Assembly: GCF_008041945.1 (NCBI RefSeq)
Contig: NZ_VKAD01000002.1
Location: 310,001 to 374,000, forward strand
Length of the DNA: 64,000 nt
Direction of reading: 5' to 3'
Origin: Reinekea thalattae
GTDB lineage: Bacteria > Pseudomonadota > Gammaproteobacteria > Pseudomonadales > Natronospirillaceae
In this document: positions 53,961 through 63,464 of the stretch, piece after piece
Numbering within the stretch: the stretch's first letter is position 1
Layout of the letters: each line of letters opens with the position of its first letter
Translations under genes and position numbers: made by a program
Notes under the pieces: model-generated
What the model was told of the DNA's origin: nothing
What the model saw: only the letters and a program-made list of their open reading frames with translations
The model's database searches: none

Positions 53961-54917
53961 TCACAATCGGGTCGCTTTTCGGTACAGTTCAAGGTCGAAG
54001 GCTTGTTGAGCGGACTCAATATCCTGTACTACCCGTTCAGGGTGCCAGCGCTTAATGTTTTCTGCGATTGCTTTGGTGCGCTCAAAAGTTTGTTCGGTTG
54101 CCTGATTAGAAAAATATATTTTTTTACCGACAGGATTTTTAAAGCAACGGCTAACATCTTCATTGCTCATAGAGAGTACATCGCACTCAACCATCCATTC
54201 GGTCAGTTGTTGTGATTCAATGTTTTGCTCTAACCATTCACAGGCTTTATAGATAGCCCGTGTTAGGCCTAATACCGCGGTTTCATTTTTATTGGCCCAT
54301 AGACTGTTTAGGCCGAGGCTTTTTTCTGGTGCATCTGGCCAAAGTTCATGCGCAGAGGCAACGACTTCGCAGCCACCCTGTTCTTGGGAGTAGCTGTTCC
54401 ATGGTTCGCCAACGCAAAAACCATCGATATCCCCACGCGATAGCGCTTGCCACATCGACTTAGGCGGCACCACGCGGATGTTCACTTCGCTTGGGTCGAC
54501 CTGCTGTTGTTCGAGCCACATTCGCAGCTGTAAGTTATGCATAGAAAAGGGATAAACCACACCAAAAGAAAGCTTGTTATTGCCGCGAGCTTCTTCTTTA
54601 ACCAGCTGTTTAAGAGGTTTGTCGGTTTTAGTAATACGATGAGATAACGTAATGGCATTGCCATTAAGCCCCATGTTTATCGGGCTGATCATTCTTGGTG
54701 TTTCATGATAAAGCGCTTCGGCAACAATGGCCGGCGTCAGCATGTGGCCGCCTTGGTAAACTCCTAAGGTTATTTTTTCTATGAGACTGGCCCAGCTGTA
54801 TTCTTTGTGAAGCTCCACTTGAACATTGTTTTGTTCAAATAACCCCAGTTTTTGTGCCACGATCAGCGGCGCGCAATCTAACAATGGGATAAAGCCTAAT
54901 TCTATTTTATCGGACAT
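53961..54917 (-). CDS. nasS: Nitrate sensor NasS (NrtA-like, cytoplasmic)
   Basis: A 318-aa NrtA/CmpA-family binding protein without a signal peptide, so cytoplasmic. It begins IELGFIPLLDCAPLIVAQKL and has GVYQGGHMLTPAIVAEAL and GFCVGEPWNSY. NasS binds NasT and releases it when nitrate is present. It begins 18 bp after nasT, in the same operon. Confidence 0.92.
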   Translation of the reverse strand: MSDKIELGFIPLLDCAPLIVAQKLGLFEQNNVQVELHKEYSWASLIEKITLGVYQGGHMLTPAIVAEALYHETPRMISPINMGLNGNAITLSHRITKTDKPLKQLVKEEARGNNKLSFGVVYPFSMHNLQLRMWLEQQQVDPSEVNIRVVPPKSMWQALSRGDIDGFCVGEPWNSYSQEQGGCEVVASAHELWPDAPEKSLGLNSLWANKNETAVLGLTRAIYKACEWLEQNIESQQLTEWMVECDVLSMSNEDVSRCFKNPVGKKIYFSNQATEQTFERTKAIAENIKRWHPERVVQDIESAQQAFDLELYRKATRL

Positions 54918-54935
54918 AACTAACGTACTTTCCTG

Positions 54936-55517
54936 TTAACTAAATAGCTCAACGATATCGCTTGCGACATCACGTAGTGGTCGATTTTTTTGCATCGCTA
55001 GGTTACGTAAGGTGGTATAGGACTCGTTTTCATCAATGCCTTTGTGTTTCATCAGTAGCCCTTTGGCTTTCTCGATGACTTTACGATCTTGTAATTCGGA
55101 ACGAGCGCTAAGTAACTCTGACTTTAGCGCTTGGTATTCATTAAATCTGGCAATGGCTGTGCGTAGCACGCCTCGTAATCGACCTTCGGTTAAGCCGTCG
55201 ACCACATAAGCACTGGCGCCAGCTTTGATCGCTTGTTCGATAATACCCTCGTCATCGTGCTCAGAAACAACCAACACGGGCTTGGGGTTTTTATCACTGA
55301 CTAGTGCAAGGTCTTCTAATACGTCTCGGTCGGGTGCTTTGGTGTCAACGATAATGACATCCGGTGAGAACGCATTCACCATTTGATAAATAGAGCTGGT
55401 CGTTCGGCTGCGATAAATGACCTGGTGCCCATGACTTTGCAATGCCTCTTTTAATATTGCTGCACGACCGGGTTCGTCATCGACAAGCATAATGTTTAGA
55501 GCGTCTGTTGCAGGCAT
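54936..55517 (-). CDS. nasT: ANTAR-domain antiterminator NasT
   Basis: A 193-aa response-regulator-like protein. The receiver-like domain is at about 8-125 (MLVDDEPGRAAIL, VIIVDTKAPDRDVL) and the ANTAR RNA-binding domain at about 130-190 (IEKAKGLLMKHKGIDENESY). Free NasT allows read-through of leader terminators of nitrate genes. Both nitrate operons here have such leaders. Confidence 0.93.
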   Translation of the reverse strand: MPATDALNIMLVDDEPGRAAILKEALQSHGHQVIYRSRTTSSIYQMVNAFSPDVIIVDTKAPDRDVLEDLALVSDKNPKPVLVVSEHDDEGIIEQAIKAGASAYVVDGLTEGRLRGVLRTAIARFNEYQALKSELLSARSELQDRKVIEKAKGLLMKHKGIDENESYTTLRNLAMQKNRPLRDVASDIVELFS

Positions 55518-55775
55518 AGTGTTCCGCTAATGGTTTTAACTTAGTCACATTTTGCAGCGAATAGACAAGCTTGGCTAGCAAAATTTATAGCGCTATGTTT
55601 TTGCCGAAACATGATGCATGTGTCTATTGGCGTCATTGAATAAGCTGATTCGATTTGCAATGTGACGCGATTAGAGTAGCGCCTTCGAGTACTCATCTAT
55701 TACTTTATTAAAGTGCTCAGACTAAAAAATTCAAGAAACTTTGCAGCTATATTTTTTTATAGGCTAATTGTTTTT
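55518..55775. other. Intergenic region between nasT and the nrtA promoter
   Basis: No supported ORF. It must hold the minus-strand nasT promoter. No clear second sigma-54 element was found here. Confidence 0.3.
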
Positions 55776-55792
55776 TGCATAAAAATGGTGCG
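55776..55792 (+). promoter_or_regulatory. Candidate NtrC site upstream of nrtA
   Basis: TGCATAAAAATGGTGCG is very like the NtrC site of enterobacterial glnA (TGCACTAAAATGGTGCA, as I recall it). It lies about 130-150 bp upstream of the predicted sigma-54 start. Confidence 0.6.
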
Positions 55793-55898
55793 AGAGAAAT
55801 TATTTTGTGCCATCGCTGCCCAATTTTGTTGAACGATTAACAACGAATAAAATACCTAACAGGGCTCGCGCCGCGCTATTAAGCCAGTTAGCATGTTG

Positions 55899-55914
55899 TG
55901 GCACAGCAAATGCA
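55899..55914 (+). promoter_or_regulatory. Sigma-54 promoter of nrtA
   Basis: TGGCAC-N5-ATGCA is a near-consensus -24/-12 element with exact spacing. Transcription would begin near 55925, about 125 nt before nrtA. Confidence 0.8.
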
Positions 55915-55938
55915 GGAATAACTCGAACATGAAAATTA

Positions 55939-55961
55939 CAAAGCCCGATTTTATGGCTTTG
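55939..55961 (+). promoter_or_regulatory. First hairpin of the nrtA leader
   Basis: CAAAGCC/GGCTTTG (55939-55945 with 55955-55961) with a nine-base loop, just after the predicted start. With the following terminator it forms the two-hairpin leader expected for NasT control. Confidence 0.55.
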
Positions 55962-55984
55962 ACATAAACTGAATTTAGGCAAAG

Positions 55985-56036
55985 GCGCCAAAGACTAAAC
56001 CAACTATACTGGTTTAGCTTTGGCGCTTTTTTTTTT
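55985..56036 (+). terminator. Leader terminator before nrtA
   Basis: A long stem (GCGCCAAAG then, after a bulged A, CTAAACCA, pairing with 56010-56026) followed by ten T residues. It ends 12 bp before the nrtA start, overlapping the ribosome-site region, so default transcription should stop here. Candidate NasT antitermination target. Confidence 0.9.
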
Positions 56037-56048
56037 GGGGAGAGAAAA

Positions 56049-57410
56049 ATGAATTTTAAAAAGATCCTGTCAGCCGTTGGTGTGAGTCTGGTTGTTGGCG
56101 GTTTAGCGTCGGTGCAAGCAGAGGTCGGTGCACCAGAAAAAGAAGATTTAAAATTTGGCTTCATTAAGTTGACCGATATGGCGCCGTTGGCAATCGCTTA
56201 TGAAAAAGGTTACTTCGAAGATGAAGGCCTTTATGTTGAGCTTGAAGCGCAAGCAAACTGGAAGGTCTTGCTTGATCGTGTCATTACTGGTGAATTGGAT
56301 GGCGCTCACATGTTAGCAGGTCAGCCATTGGCCGCGACGATTGGTTACGGCACCAAGGCGCACATTATCACTCCATTTTCTATGGACTTGAACGGCAATG
56401 GTATTACCGTTTCCAATCAAATCTGGGATGAAATGCAAAACTATGTACCTAGAGACAGCTCTGGCAAGCCGGTTCACCCGATTAAAGCAGACTATTTAAA
56501 ACCAGTTGTCGATAGTTACATTGCCGATAGCAAGCCGTTTAACATGGGCATGGTATTCCCAGTATCGACCCATAACTATGAACTGCGTTACTGGTTGGCG
56601 GCAGGCAATATTCACCCAGGCTATTACGCGCCCCATAAAGGTGATACTTCTGGCCAAATAGATGCCGATGTTTTGCTATCGGTCACACCACCGCCACAAA
56701 TGCCTGCAACGATGGAAGCCGGTACTATTTATGGTTATTGCGTTGGTGAACCGTGGAACCAGCAAGCAGTCTTTAAAGGCATCGGTGTACCGGTCATTAC
56801 CGATTATGAAATTTGGAAAAATAATCCAGAAAAAGTTTTTGGTATTAACGCTGAATTTGCAGAAAAGTATCCGAACACGACTGTACGCTTAACTAAGGCG
56901 TTGATCCGTGCAGCGAAATGGTTAGATGAAAATGACAATGCTAACCGTGAAGAGGCCGTTGAGATTTTAAGTCAACCTTATTACGTTGGTGCAGATTACG
57001 AAGTGATTGCCAACTCGATGACTGGCACCTTTGAATACGAGAAGGGCGATAAGCGAGACATTCCAGATTTCAACGTGTTCTTCCGTTACAACGCAACCTA
57101 TCCATACTATTCCGATGCTATTTGGTATTTAACTCAGATGCGTCGTTGGGGGCAGATCAGTGAGCACAAAGATGATCAGTGGTATTTCGATATTGCTAAA
57201 GACGTCTACCGTCCTGACATCTATGAAACAGCCGCCAAAGCTCTGTTAGAAGAGGGTGGTTTCTCCGCTTCTGAATTCCCTAACTTTGCAACAGAAACAG
57301 GCTTTAAAGCACCACAGAAAGATTTCATTGACGGTATTACTTATGATGGCAGTAAGCCTGTTGAGTACCTAGAGAAATTCAAGATTGGTCTTAAGCAAGA
57401 AGTATTGTAG
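56049..57410 (+). CDS. nrtA: Nitrate ABC transporter periplasmic binding protein
   Basis: A 453-aa NrtA/NasF-family protein with a signal peptide (about 1-24, [18 protein letters not shown]). It has [40 protein letters not shown] and [13 protein letters not shown], the nitrate-pocket segments shared with NasS. It binds nitrate for the nrtB-nrtD transporter that follows. GGGGAGAG precedes the ATG. Confidence 0.94.
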   Translation: MNFKKILSAVGVSLVVGGLASVQAEVGAPEKEDLKFGFIKLTDMAPLAIAYEKGYFEDEGLYVELEAQANWKVLLDRVITGELDGAHMLAGQPLAATIGYGTKAHIITPFSMDLNGNGITVSNQIWDEMQNYVPRDSSGKPVHPIKADYLKPVVDSYIADSKPFNMGMVFPVSTHNYELRYWLAAGNIHPGYYAPHKGDTSGQIDADVLLSVTPPPQMPATMEAGTIYGYCVGEPWNQQAVFKGIGVPVITDYEIWKNNPEKVFGINAEFAEKYPNTTVRLTKALIRAAKWLDENDNANREEAVEILSQPYYVGADYEVIANSMTGTFEYEKGDKRDIPDFNVFFRYNATYPYYSDAIWYLTQMRRWGQISEHKDDQWYFDIAKDVYRPDIYETAAKALLEEGGFSASEFPNFATETGFKAPQKDFIDGITYDGSKPVEYLEKFKIGLKQEVL

Positions 57411-57419
57411 TGAGTTTTC

Positions 57420-57475
57420 AGTTAACAAACTGATTTGTAGTTAACAACTGATTAATAGCTAACAAACTGATTTTT
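57420..57475 (+). repeat. Three tandem 18-19-bp repeats between nrtA and nrtB
   Basis: AGTTAACAAACTGATTTGT (57420-57438) recurs with small changes at 57439-57456 and 57457-57475. Each unit can form a small CAGTT/AACTG-type stem. It may stabilise the nrtA message against decay relative to nrtB. Confidence 0.7.
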
Positions 57476-57550
57476 AGTGTATAGAAGTAAATAGCCACCG
57501 GGGTTGCAGTTCCTTGAACTCAACCTCCATTAGCAAAAGAGGTTCTTGAT

Positions 57551-58528
57551 ATGGAGCAGGCAACAATCGCTTCCTTGAATGTCAAAAAAATAAGTTTTCG
57601 CTTTGCAAAAAAATTGCAGATGCTGGCTTATCCGCTGTTAGGTATTGCCATCTTTATGGCGTTATGGAGTTTTACTGCCTCCAATATCAATACCTCGCTG
57701 GGCACCTTTCCGGGGCCGTTAAAAGTTTATGAGCAAGCCGGTAACTTGCTGAAAGAGCATCAAGCAGAAAAACAACGAGAAGCTGCATTTTATCAACGCC
57801 AAGAAGAGCGTAATGCAAAAAAATTAGCAGCAGATCCAAACGCAGAAATTCGAGTACGCGAATTTAATGGCCGGCCAACCTTTATTACGCAAATTGGTAC
57901 CAGCCTTGTAACAGTGTTGTATGGTTTTGTTTTAGCCAGTGCGATTGCTATTCCACTGGGCGTGTTAATTGGTTTGAGTAGTGTCGCCTATGCAGCGGCG
58001 AATCCGATTATTCAGATACTTAAACCGGTATCACCGTTAGCTTGGCTGCCGTTGGTGACTATTGTGGTCAGTGCGGTTTATGTTTCGGATGATCCGATGT
58101 TTGAAAAGTCTTTTTTAACATCGATGATTACCGTCACGCTGTGTAGCCTTTGGCCAACACTTATTAACACCGCTGTGGGCGTAGCCTCGATCGAAAAGGA
58201 CTTTAATAATATTTCTAAAGTATTGCGCTTAGGGCCAATAGCTCATGTGCAAAAAATTGTTTTACCTGCCAGTGTGCCGATGATTTTTACCGGCTTGAGG
58301 TTATCTCTTGGTATTGCTTGGATGGTACTGATCGCAGCAGAAATGTTGGCGCAGAATCCAGGTTTGGGTAAGTTTGTTTGGGATGAATTCCAAAACGGCA
58401 GTTCCGATTCGTTGTCGCGCATTATGGCAGCGGTTTTGGTGATTGGCTTTATCGGCTTCTTGCTCGACCGTGCCATGCTGCTGTGTCAAAAATGGTTTTC
58501 TTGGGATAAAAGCGCCGTTCTGCGCTAG
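57551..58528 (+). CDS. nrtB: Nitrate ABC transporter permease
   Basis: A 325-aa inner-membrane permease with about six helices. The ATPase-docking EAA-type loop is around VASIEKDFNNISKVLRLGP. A charged helical insert near residues 70-110 (EHQAEKQREAAFYQRQEE) separates the first helix from the rest. It starts with GAGG upstream and is 10 bp from the ATPase gene. Confidence 0.93.
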   Translation: MEQATIASLNVKKISFRFAKKLQMLAYPLLGIAIFMALWSFTASNINTSLGTFPGPLKVYEQAGNLLKEHQAEKQREAAFYQRQEERNAKKLAADPNAEIRVREFNGRPTFITQIGTSLVTVLYGFVLASAIAIPLGVLIGLSSVAYAAANPIIQILKPVSPLAWLPLVTIVVSAVYVSDDPMFEKSFLTSMITVTLCSLWPTLINTAVGVASIEKDFNNISKVLRLGPIAHVQKIVLPASVPMIFTGLRLSLGIAWMVLIAAEMLAQNPGLGKFVWDEFQNGSSDSLSRIMAAVLVIGFIGFLLDRAMLLCQKWFSWDKSAVLR

Positions 58529-58537
58529 GAGAAAAAG

Positions 58538-59383
58538 ATGGAAAAAGTATTGTTAGAGTTATCTCAAGTAGCCATTGAATTCCCAACCGACAAGGGGCCT
58601 TTTTGCGCGGTTCAAAACGTACAGCTTAAAGTTAAGAAGGGTGAGTTTGTTTCGTTAATTGGTCACTCTGGCTGCGGTAAAAGTACAGTATTGAATATGG
58701 TTGCAGGTTTGAACCAAGCGACCACTGGCGGCATTGTTATGAACGGTCGAGAAATAAACCAGCCGGGCCCAGAGCGAGCAGTGGTGTTCCAAAACCATTC
58801 GCTGCTGCCTTGGCTAACCTGTTATCAAAATGTTGAGCTAGCGGTAAAAACTATTTTTAAGCAGCAGATGTCGCGCCAAGAGATGCATGAATGGATTCTG
58901 CATAATTTAGACTTGGTGCATATGACGCACGCTAAGGATAAGCGGCCGTCAGAGATTTCTGGTGGTATGAAACAGCGTGTCGGCATTGCGCGAGCGTTAG
59001 CGATGAAGCCAGAAATTTTGTTAATGGATGAACCTTTTGGGGCGCTGGATGCGCTGACCAGAGCGCATTTACAAGATTCATTAATGGATATTCAAGCCAA
59101 GCTTAATAACACCGTGATTATGATTACGCACGATGTTGATGAGGCGGTGCTGCTTTCGGATCGTATTGTCATGATGACGAACGGCCCAGCAGCTACCATT
59201 GGCGATATTTTAGAGGTTAATCTGGAGCGGCCGCGTAAGCGTTTAGCTGTTGCTGAAATGCCTGAATATCATCGCCTTCGCACTGAGGTTTTGAGTTTCT
59301 TATATGAAAAGCATAACAAGGTAGAACCGATCGATCAGGCATCGACGGAAAAGAATAAAAATAAGGCAGGCAAGGTTGCTTAA
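58538..59383 (+). CDS. nrtD: Nitrate ABC transporter ATP-binding protein
   Basis: A 281-aa ABC ATPase with Walker [10 protein letters not shown] near 42, signature ISGGMKQR near 143 and Walker [17 protein letters not shown] near 164. No C-terminal binding-protein domain is fused, so it is the NrtD/NasD type. Last gene of the transporter operon. Confidence 0.93.
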   Translation: MEKVLLELSQVAIEFPTDKGPFCAVQNVQLKVKKGEFVSLIGHSGCGKSTVLNMVAGLNQATTGGIVMNGREINQPGPERAVVFQNHSLLPWLTCYQNVELAVKTIFKQQMSRQEMHEWILHNLDLVHMTHAKDKRPSEISGGMKQRVGIARALAMKPEILLMDEPFGALDALTRAHLQDSLMDIQAKLNNTVIMITHDVDEAVLLSDRIVMMTNGPAATIGDILEVNLERPRKRLAVAEMPEYHRLRTEVLSFLYEKHNKVEPIDQASTEKNKNKAGKVA

Positions 59384-59465
59384 GCCAAATAGGATTGCTT
59401 ACTGAGTTTTGTTGCTTGGTTTGTCATTCCTCTAGTGTTGTCACACTTTTAAGATTGTCATACTT

Positions 59466-59491
59466 AAGGCCGCTTTATTAGCGGTCTTTTT
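59466..59491 (+). terminator. Terminator of the nrt operon
   Basis: An 8-bp stem (59466-59473 with 59481-59488, one G-U) with a seven-base loop ends in a T run. Confidence 0.85.
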
Positions 59492-59570
59492 ATTTTAGAG
59501 CCTTTATGCCGATGCTCGTCGTTGACCAAACTAAGTCATTATTTCTCAGCAGGAATCGTGGCAAATACAG

Positions 59571-59589
59571 TAAATGATAATCATTTTTA
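59571..59589. promoter_or_regulatory. Candidate Fur box before the TonB2 cluster
   Basis: TAAATGATAATCATTTTTA contains the palindromic core AATGATAATCATT of the Fur consensus. It lies about 95 bp upstream of the DUF3450 gene, so iron repression of the cluster is likely. Confidence 0.75.
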
Positions 59590-59683
59590 TTGAATAATCA
59601 TTCTAAAATAGTATCCTCAGCCCCAGATTATTGATTAGAGCCGAATATCTACTTTCGGATTCACTGCTGTATGGGGAAATCAA

Positions 59684-60508
59684 ATGCCTGCCGTTCTCGC
59701 TAAAATACCATCTGCTTGGTGTTGCCGAGTGTTTATGATAACTGCCACTGGACTGATGTCTGCCGCCTTATCGGCTAACGAGTTGGATACAGCTCGCGCG
59801 CTCGATGGTGAAATTGTTGAAGCCGCAGCGCTTAGCCAAGAACAGATCGATGCCATCGAAGATCAGCGTTTAGACTCACTTGCGCAAATCGCGGCACTAG
59901 AGGAGCAAATTGCAGACCTCAACATCTATCGCGATCATTTGATCAGCCTAATTGCAGACCAAGACAAAGAAGCCGACTCATTAAACCAGCAAATGCAAGG
60001 TATTGCCGATACTCGGCAAGGTGTTGTGCCGCTGATGTATCGCATGATCGCAGGGTTAAAGCAGCACTTGGCTGAAGATGACCCGATCCGTTACCAAGCC
60101 AGAAAAGCCCGAATTGAACGGTTAGAAACCATGATGTCGGTTGCCAATGTGAGCGATGCTGAAAAGTTCCGCCGTATTCTAGAGGCTTACCAAATAGAAT
60201 TGGATTACGGCAAAAAGCTGGGTGTGTATCAAGCTGAAATTAGTGTCGATAACAATAATCGCATTCCTGTTGATGTGTTGTATCTAGGTCGTGCGTCATT
60301 AGTTGCTCGCAGCTTGGATGGACAGGATTTTTGGGCGTGGAATGATCTGGCGCGAGTTTGGCAGCCACTAAAACGATCTCATGCCACTCAGGTGAATCAA
60401 GCATTTGCCATGGCGAGCCAACAGGTTGGTCCAAGCATTTTGCAATTACCGCTCTCTTTTAAACTAGAACGTCCTGCAGAAAGTTCTGCGCAGCCGGAGG
60501 AGCTTTAA
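59684..60508 (+). CDS. DUF3450 periplasmic coiled-coil protein
   Basis: A 274-aa protein with a signal peptide (cleavage near residue 31, LSAALSA-type end) and a long helical coiled coil (about 35-105, including IADLNIYRDHLISLIADQD). The C-terminal half (YGKKLGVYQAEISVDN, YLGRASLVARS) is the DUF3450 region. In Vibrio the same family stands first in the TonB2 cluster. Its role there is not settled. One base separates it from ttpC. Confidence 0.9.
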   Translation: MPAVLAKIPSAWCCRVFMITATGLMSAALSANELDTARALDGEIVEAAALSQEQIDAIEDQRLDSLAQIAALEEQIADLNIYRDHLISLIADQDKEADSLNQQMQGIADTRQGVVPLMYRMIAGLKQHLAEDDPIRYQARKARIERLETMMSVANVSDAEKFRRILEAYQIELDYGKKLGVYQAEISVDNNNRIPVDVLYLGRASLVARSLDGQDFWAWNDLARVWQPLKRSHATQVNQAFAMASQQVGPSILQLPLSFKLERPAESSAQPEEL

Positions 60509-60509
60509 T

Positions 60510-61898
60510 ATGAAAGCAACAATTAAGCCCTTACTGTTGGCGCTGTCTTTTTTACCTGCTTTGTTATGGGCTGAAGATACTGCAACCAATTCCGTTGATC
60601 AGGCGAACTCGGCTGACCAGAGCAATCTAGTCGAACAAACCATTCAGGCGCAGCAGCAATCGGCAGAGCATAATGCATTGCGTGAGCAGCAATTCGCGCT
60701 TACTGCTGCCGAAGTCGAAGCCAAACGTCAACAATTAGAAGCCATAAAACAACAGCTAGAGCAGCAGACAGAAGCACTCAACCAGCAGTTTAATGCCAAT
60801 GAAGATGAACTGGCTCGCCTAGAAGAAAAGCTACGTTTAGAAACCGGCAGTTTGGGTGAACTATTTGGCGTTGTACGCCAAGTTGCTAAAGAGCTGCAAC
60901 TGGAAGGTGAACAAAGTTTGGTGTCGATTAGTAATCCAACCTTTAGCGAATTGCTTGACGATATTGTTGCCGCGACAGTGTTGCCGTCTATCGAGCAACT
61001 CAATGCGTTATGGCTAGGAATGCAAACGGATATCAGCGCGGGCGCTGAATTACAGCAACTGACTTTGCGTGTTTTAACCAGCAAGGGTGATGTAGCCGAG
61101 CAGTCGGTTTACCGCCTAGGTAATGTCGCTCTGATTGGCGAGCAAGGTTTTTTAAAGTGGGACGCGAAACAACAGCTGGCCAGTGCCTATTTAAAACAGC
61201 CTGATAACGCGCCGACCTTAAATGGAATATCAGAACTAATCGAAACAGGGCTGCAAAGTTTAGCGATTGATCCAACCTTGGGAGTGATGTTAGAGCAATT
61301 AGGCAATACGCCGAGCCTTTCTGATCGTTTGGCGCAAGGCGGCGTTGTTGGCAAGGTGATTCTAGCGTTGTTGCTCTTAGGCTTGGCGATTGGTGGCTTT
61401 CACGGTTGGCGATTATTTACTATTGGGCAGAAAATCACTCAACAACTTAAATCGACAGACCAACCTGGTGATAATCCGCTAGGAAGAATCCTCAGTGTTT
61501 ACAACGAAGAACAGAGCCAAACATTGGAAGCCTTAGAATTGCGCTTACTTGAAGCCATTGTTGATGAGCAGCAAGGGCTAGAAAAAGGCCTTTCAATGAT
61601 CAAACTGCTTGCCGCCCTAGCGCCAATGCTTGGCTTGCTCGGTACCGTGACAGGCATGATCGAAACTTTCCAAATGATTACCCAATTCGGTAACGGCGAT
61701 CCTGCCATTATGGCCAATGGTATTTCGATGGCGTTGATCACTACGGTACTTGGTTTGGTGGCTGCAATGCCGTTATTGCTATTGCATAACCTATTAAGCT
61801 CACAAGCCGACCATATCCGTGTGGTGCTAGAAAAGCAGGGCATTGGATTAGTTGCCAATAAAGCAGAAAGTGCGCAAGAGGCTGCTTATGTCGCTTAG
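60510..61898 (+). CDS. ttpC: TtpC-type MotA/TolQ/ExbB protein with periplasmic extension
   Basis: A 462-aa protein with a signal peptide (1-21), a periplasmic coiled coil (about 40-120), then the three-helix TolQ/ExbB channel domain (about 275-450; LAALAPMLGLLGTVTGMIETF). TtpC is required with ExbB2-ExbD2 for TonB2 function in Vibrio. The 3' end overlaps exbB2 by 11 bp. Confidence 0.88.
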   Translation: MKATIKPLLLALSFLPALLWAEDTATNSVDQANSADQSNLVEQTIQAQQQSAEHNALREQQFALTAAEVEAKRQQLEAIKQQLEQQTEALNQQFNANEDELARLEEKLRLETGSLGELFGVVRQVAKELQLEGEQSLVSISNPTFSELLDDIVAATVLPSIEQLNALWLGMQTDISAGAELQQLTLRVLTSKGDVAEQSVYRLGNVALIGEQGFLKWDAKQQLASAYLKQPDNAPTLNGISELIETGLQSLAIDPTLGVMLEQLGNTPSLSDRLAQGGVVGKVILALLLLGLAIGGFHGWRLFTIGQKITQQLKSTDQPGDNPLGRILSVYNEEQSQTLEALELRLLEAIVDEQQGLEKGLSMIKLLAALAPMLGLLGTVTGMIETFQMITQFGNGDPAIMANGISMALITTVLGLVAAMPLLLLHNLLSSQADHIRVVLEKQGIGLVANKAESAQEAAYVA

Positions 61899-62439
61899 TT
61901 TGAATTTTCTGTCTGTGGCTGGCCTGCAAGATGGCTTGTTTATGGTCAGTCAATTTATGAACAAGGGTGGCCCTGTTTTGTGGTGCTTGGCGCTGGTGGT
62001 GTTTGCCACCTGGTTGTTGGTCGCCGAACGCATCCTATTTTTAAAGTGGGGCTTTCCAGAAAAGCAACAGCAGTGGCTGGCGGCATGGCAAGCGCGCCAA
62101 GATCAGTCTTCTTGGTATGCAACCGCGCAGCGTAATGCTTGGTTAGGCGAGGCTTATTTATTGCTTAATCAACATCTTAATTTAATTAAGTTGTTGATCG
62201 CCATATGCCCTCTGTTGGGATTGTTAGGTACGGTGACCGGCATGATTTCGGTATTCGACCTGATGGCTTCGCAAGGCAACAGCGAACCGCGCTTAATGGC
62301 GTCAGGTATTTCCTTGGCAACATTGCCGACAATGGCTGGCATGGTTTGCGCGCTGACCGGATTGTTTGTACACGCGCAAATCGCCAAAGCCTGTTTACAG
62401 CGTGAACGTCAATTAGAAAAATTATTAAGGAGTCAATAA
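61888..62439 (+). CDS. exbB2: ExbB2-type proton channel subunit
   Basis: A 183-aa MotA/TolQ/ExbB family protein with three membrane helices and the conserved ICPLLGLLGTVTGMISVF. It uses proton flow with ExbD2 to energise TonB2. The ATG at 61888 lies within the end of ttpC; an upstream in-frame start is rejected because it extends into basic, non-homologous sequence. Confidence 0.9.
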   Translation: MSLSLNFLSVAGLQDGLFMVSQFMNKGGPVLWCLALVVFATWLLVAERILFLKWGFPEKQQQWLAAWQARQDQSSWYATAQRNAWLGEAYLLLNQHLNLIKLLIAICPLLGLLGTVTGMISVFDLMASQGNSEPRLMASGISLATLPTMAGMVCALTGLFVHAQIAKACLQRERQLEKLLRSQ

Positions 62440-62442
62440 AGG

Positions 62443-62847
62443 ATGCGACTTAATCGCCCCGTTGCTGCGCGCGAAGAAGCGCAGGTGGATTTAACCTCCA
62501 TGCTCGATATTGTTTTTATTATGTTAATTTTCTTTATTGTCACCAGTTCTTTTGTGCGTGAATCCGGTGTGGAAGTGAATCGGCCGCAAGCAGAAAATTC
62601 GGTGAGCCAAAAAGAAGCCGGAATTTTTATTGCTATTACCGACGCCAATGATGTTTACATCGACAAACGAGTCGTTGATGTGGAGCGAGTGCAGGCGACA
62701 TTAGAGCACCTTTTAATCGATCAGCCGGATGCTTCTTTGGTTATTCAAGCGGATGAATACGCCTATAACGGCACGGTGGTTAAAGTCATGGATGCTGCCA
62801 AAGGTGCCGGTGTTGGTAATATTGCGTTAGCGACTGAGGCGCGCTGA
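62443..62847 (+). CDS. exbD2: ExbD2-type biopolymer transport protein
   Basis: A 134-aa protein with one N-terminal membrane helix (MLDIVFIMLIFFIVTSSF) that carries the essential Asp in LTSMLDIVFI, then a periplasmic domain (SLVIQADEYAYNGTVVKVMD). The stop overlaps the tonB2 start (1 bp). Confidence 0.93.
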   Translation: MRLNRPVAAREEAQVDLTSMLDIVFIMLIFFIVTSSFVRESGVEVNRPQAENSVSQKEAGIFIAITDANDVYIDKRVVDVERVQATLEHLLIDQPDASLVIQADEYAYNGTVVKVMDAAKGAGVGNIALATEAR

Positions 62848-63464
62848 TGACTCGTTTTCTGCTTGCTGTTCCTTTATCGCTGATGGCTGCATTTAGCATC
62901 TTTAGCTTTATGGCCTGGCTGGTTAATGAAGACCATTACGCCGTGGTTGAGACACAGCCGCCATTAAGATTCGACATGCTGATGATTGAGCAGGAGTCCG
63001 ATACGCAACGCCGGAAACGAGCCGCGCCTGAGCCACCAACACCCTTAACACCACCGCCGCCACAAAGCCTAGCCAGTGCAGCAGCGCCATCGCTCAACAC
63101 CAGCAGCGCCTTAGATTTACCCGAATTTGATTTTGATATGAGCGTCGGTGACTTGGCTATTACGCCACCATCTTTTGCCGATTTAGGTGGCAGTCAAGAA
63201 CTGGTGCCGCTTTATCGCGTACCGCCGCAATATCCGCCAGCGGCACAGCGACAAAACCTTGAAGGCTATGTTGAGCTGAGTTTTACCATCGACCCCGAAG
63301 GGAAGGTCCGCGATATAAAAGTACTCAATGCTGAACCGAGAAATGTTTTTGATCGCGATGCGATAAGAGCACTGCGCCGTTGGAAATATCAGGCAAAGAT
63401 TGTCGACGGTGTTGCCGTGGCACAAACCGGTCAGCGTATTAAGTTGGAGTTTTCTTTAGAGTAA
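62847..63464 (+). CDS. tonB2: TonB2-type energy transducer
   Basis: A 205-aa protein: one N-terminal membrane helix (about 5-25), a short Pro-rich linker (PEPPTPLTPPPPQ) and a TonB C-terminal domain (about 120-205; YRVPPQYPPAAQRQNLEGYV). It carries energy to outer-membrane receptors. The short periplasmic linker matches TonB2 rather than the long TonB1. Confidence 0.92.
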   Translation: MTRFLLAVPLSLMAAFSIFSFMAWLVNEDHYAVVETQPPLRFDMLMIEQESDTQRRKRAAPEPPTPLTPPPPQSLASAAAPSLNTSSALDLPEFDFDMSVGDLAITPPSFADLGGSQELVPLYRVPPQYPPAAQRQNLEGYVELSFTIDPEGKVRDIKVLNAEPRNVFDRDAIRALRRWKYQAKIVDGVAVAQTGQRIKLEFSLE

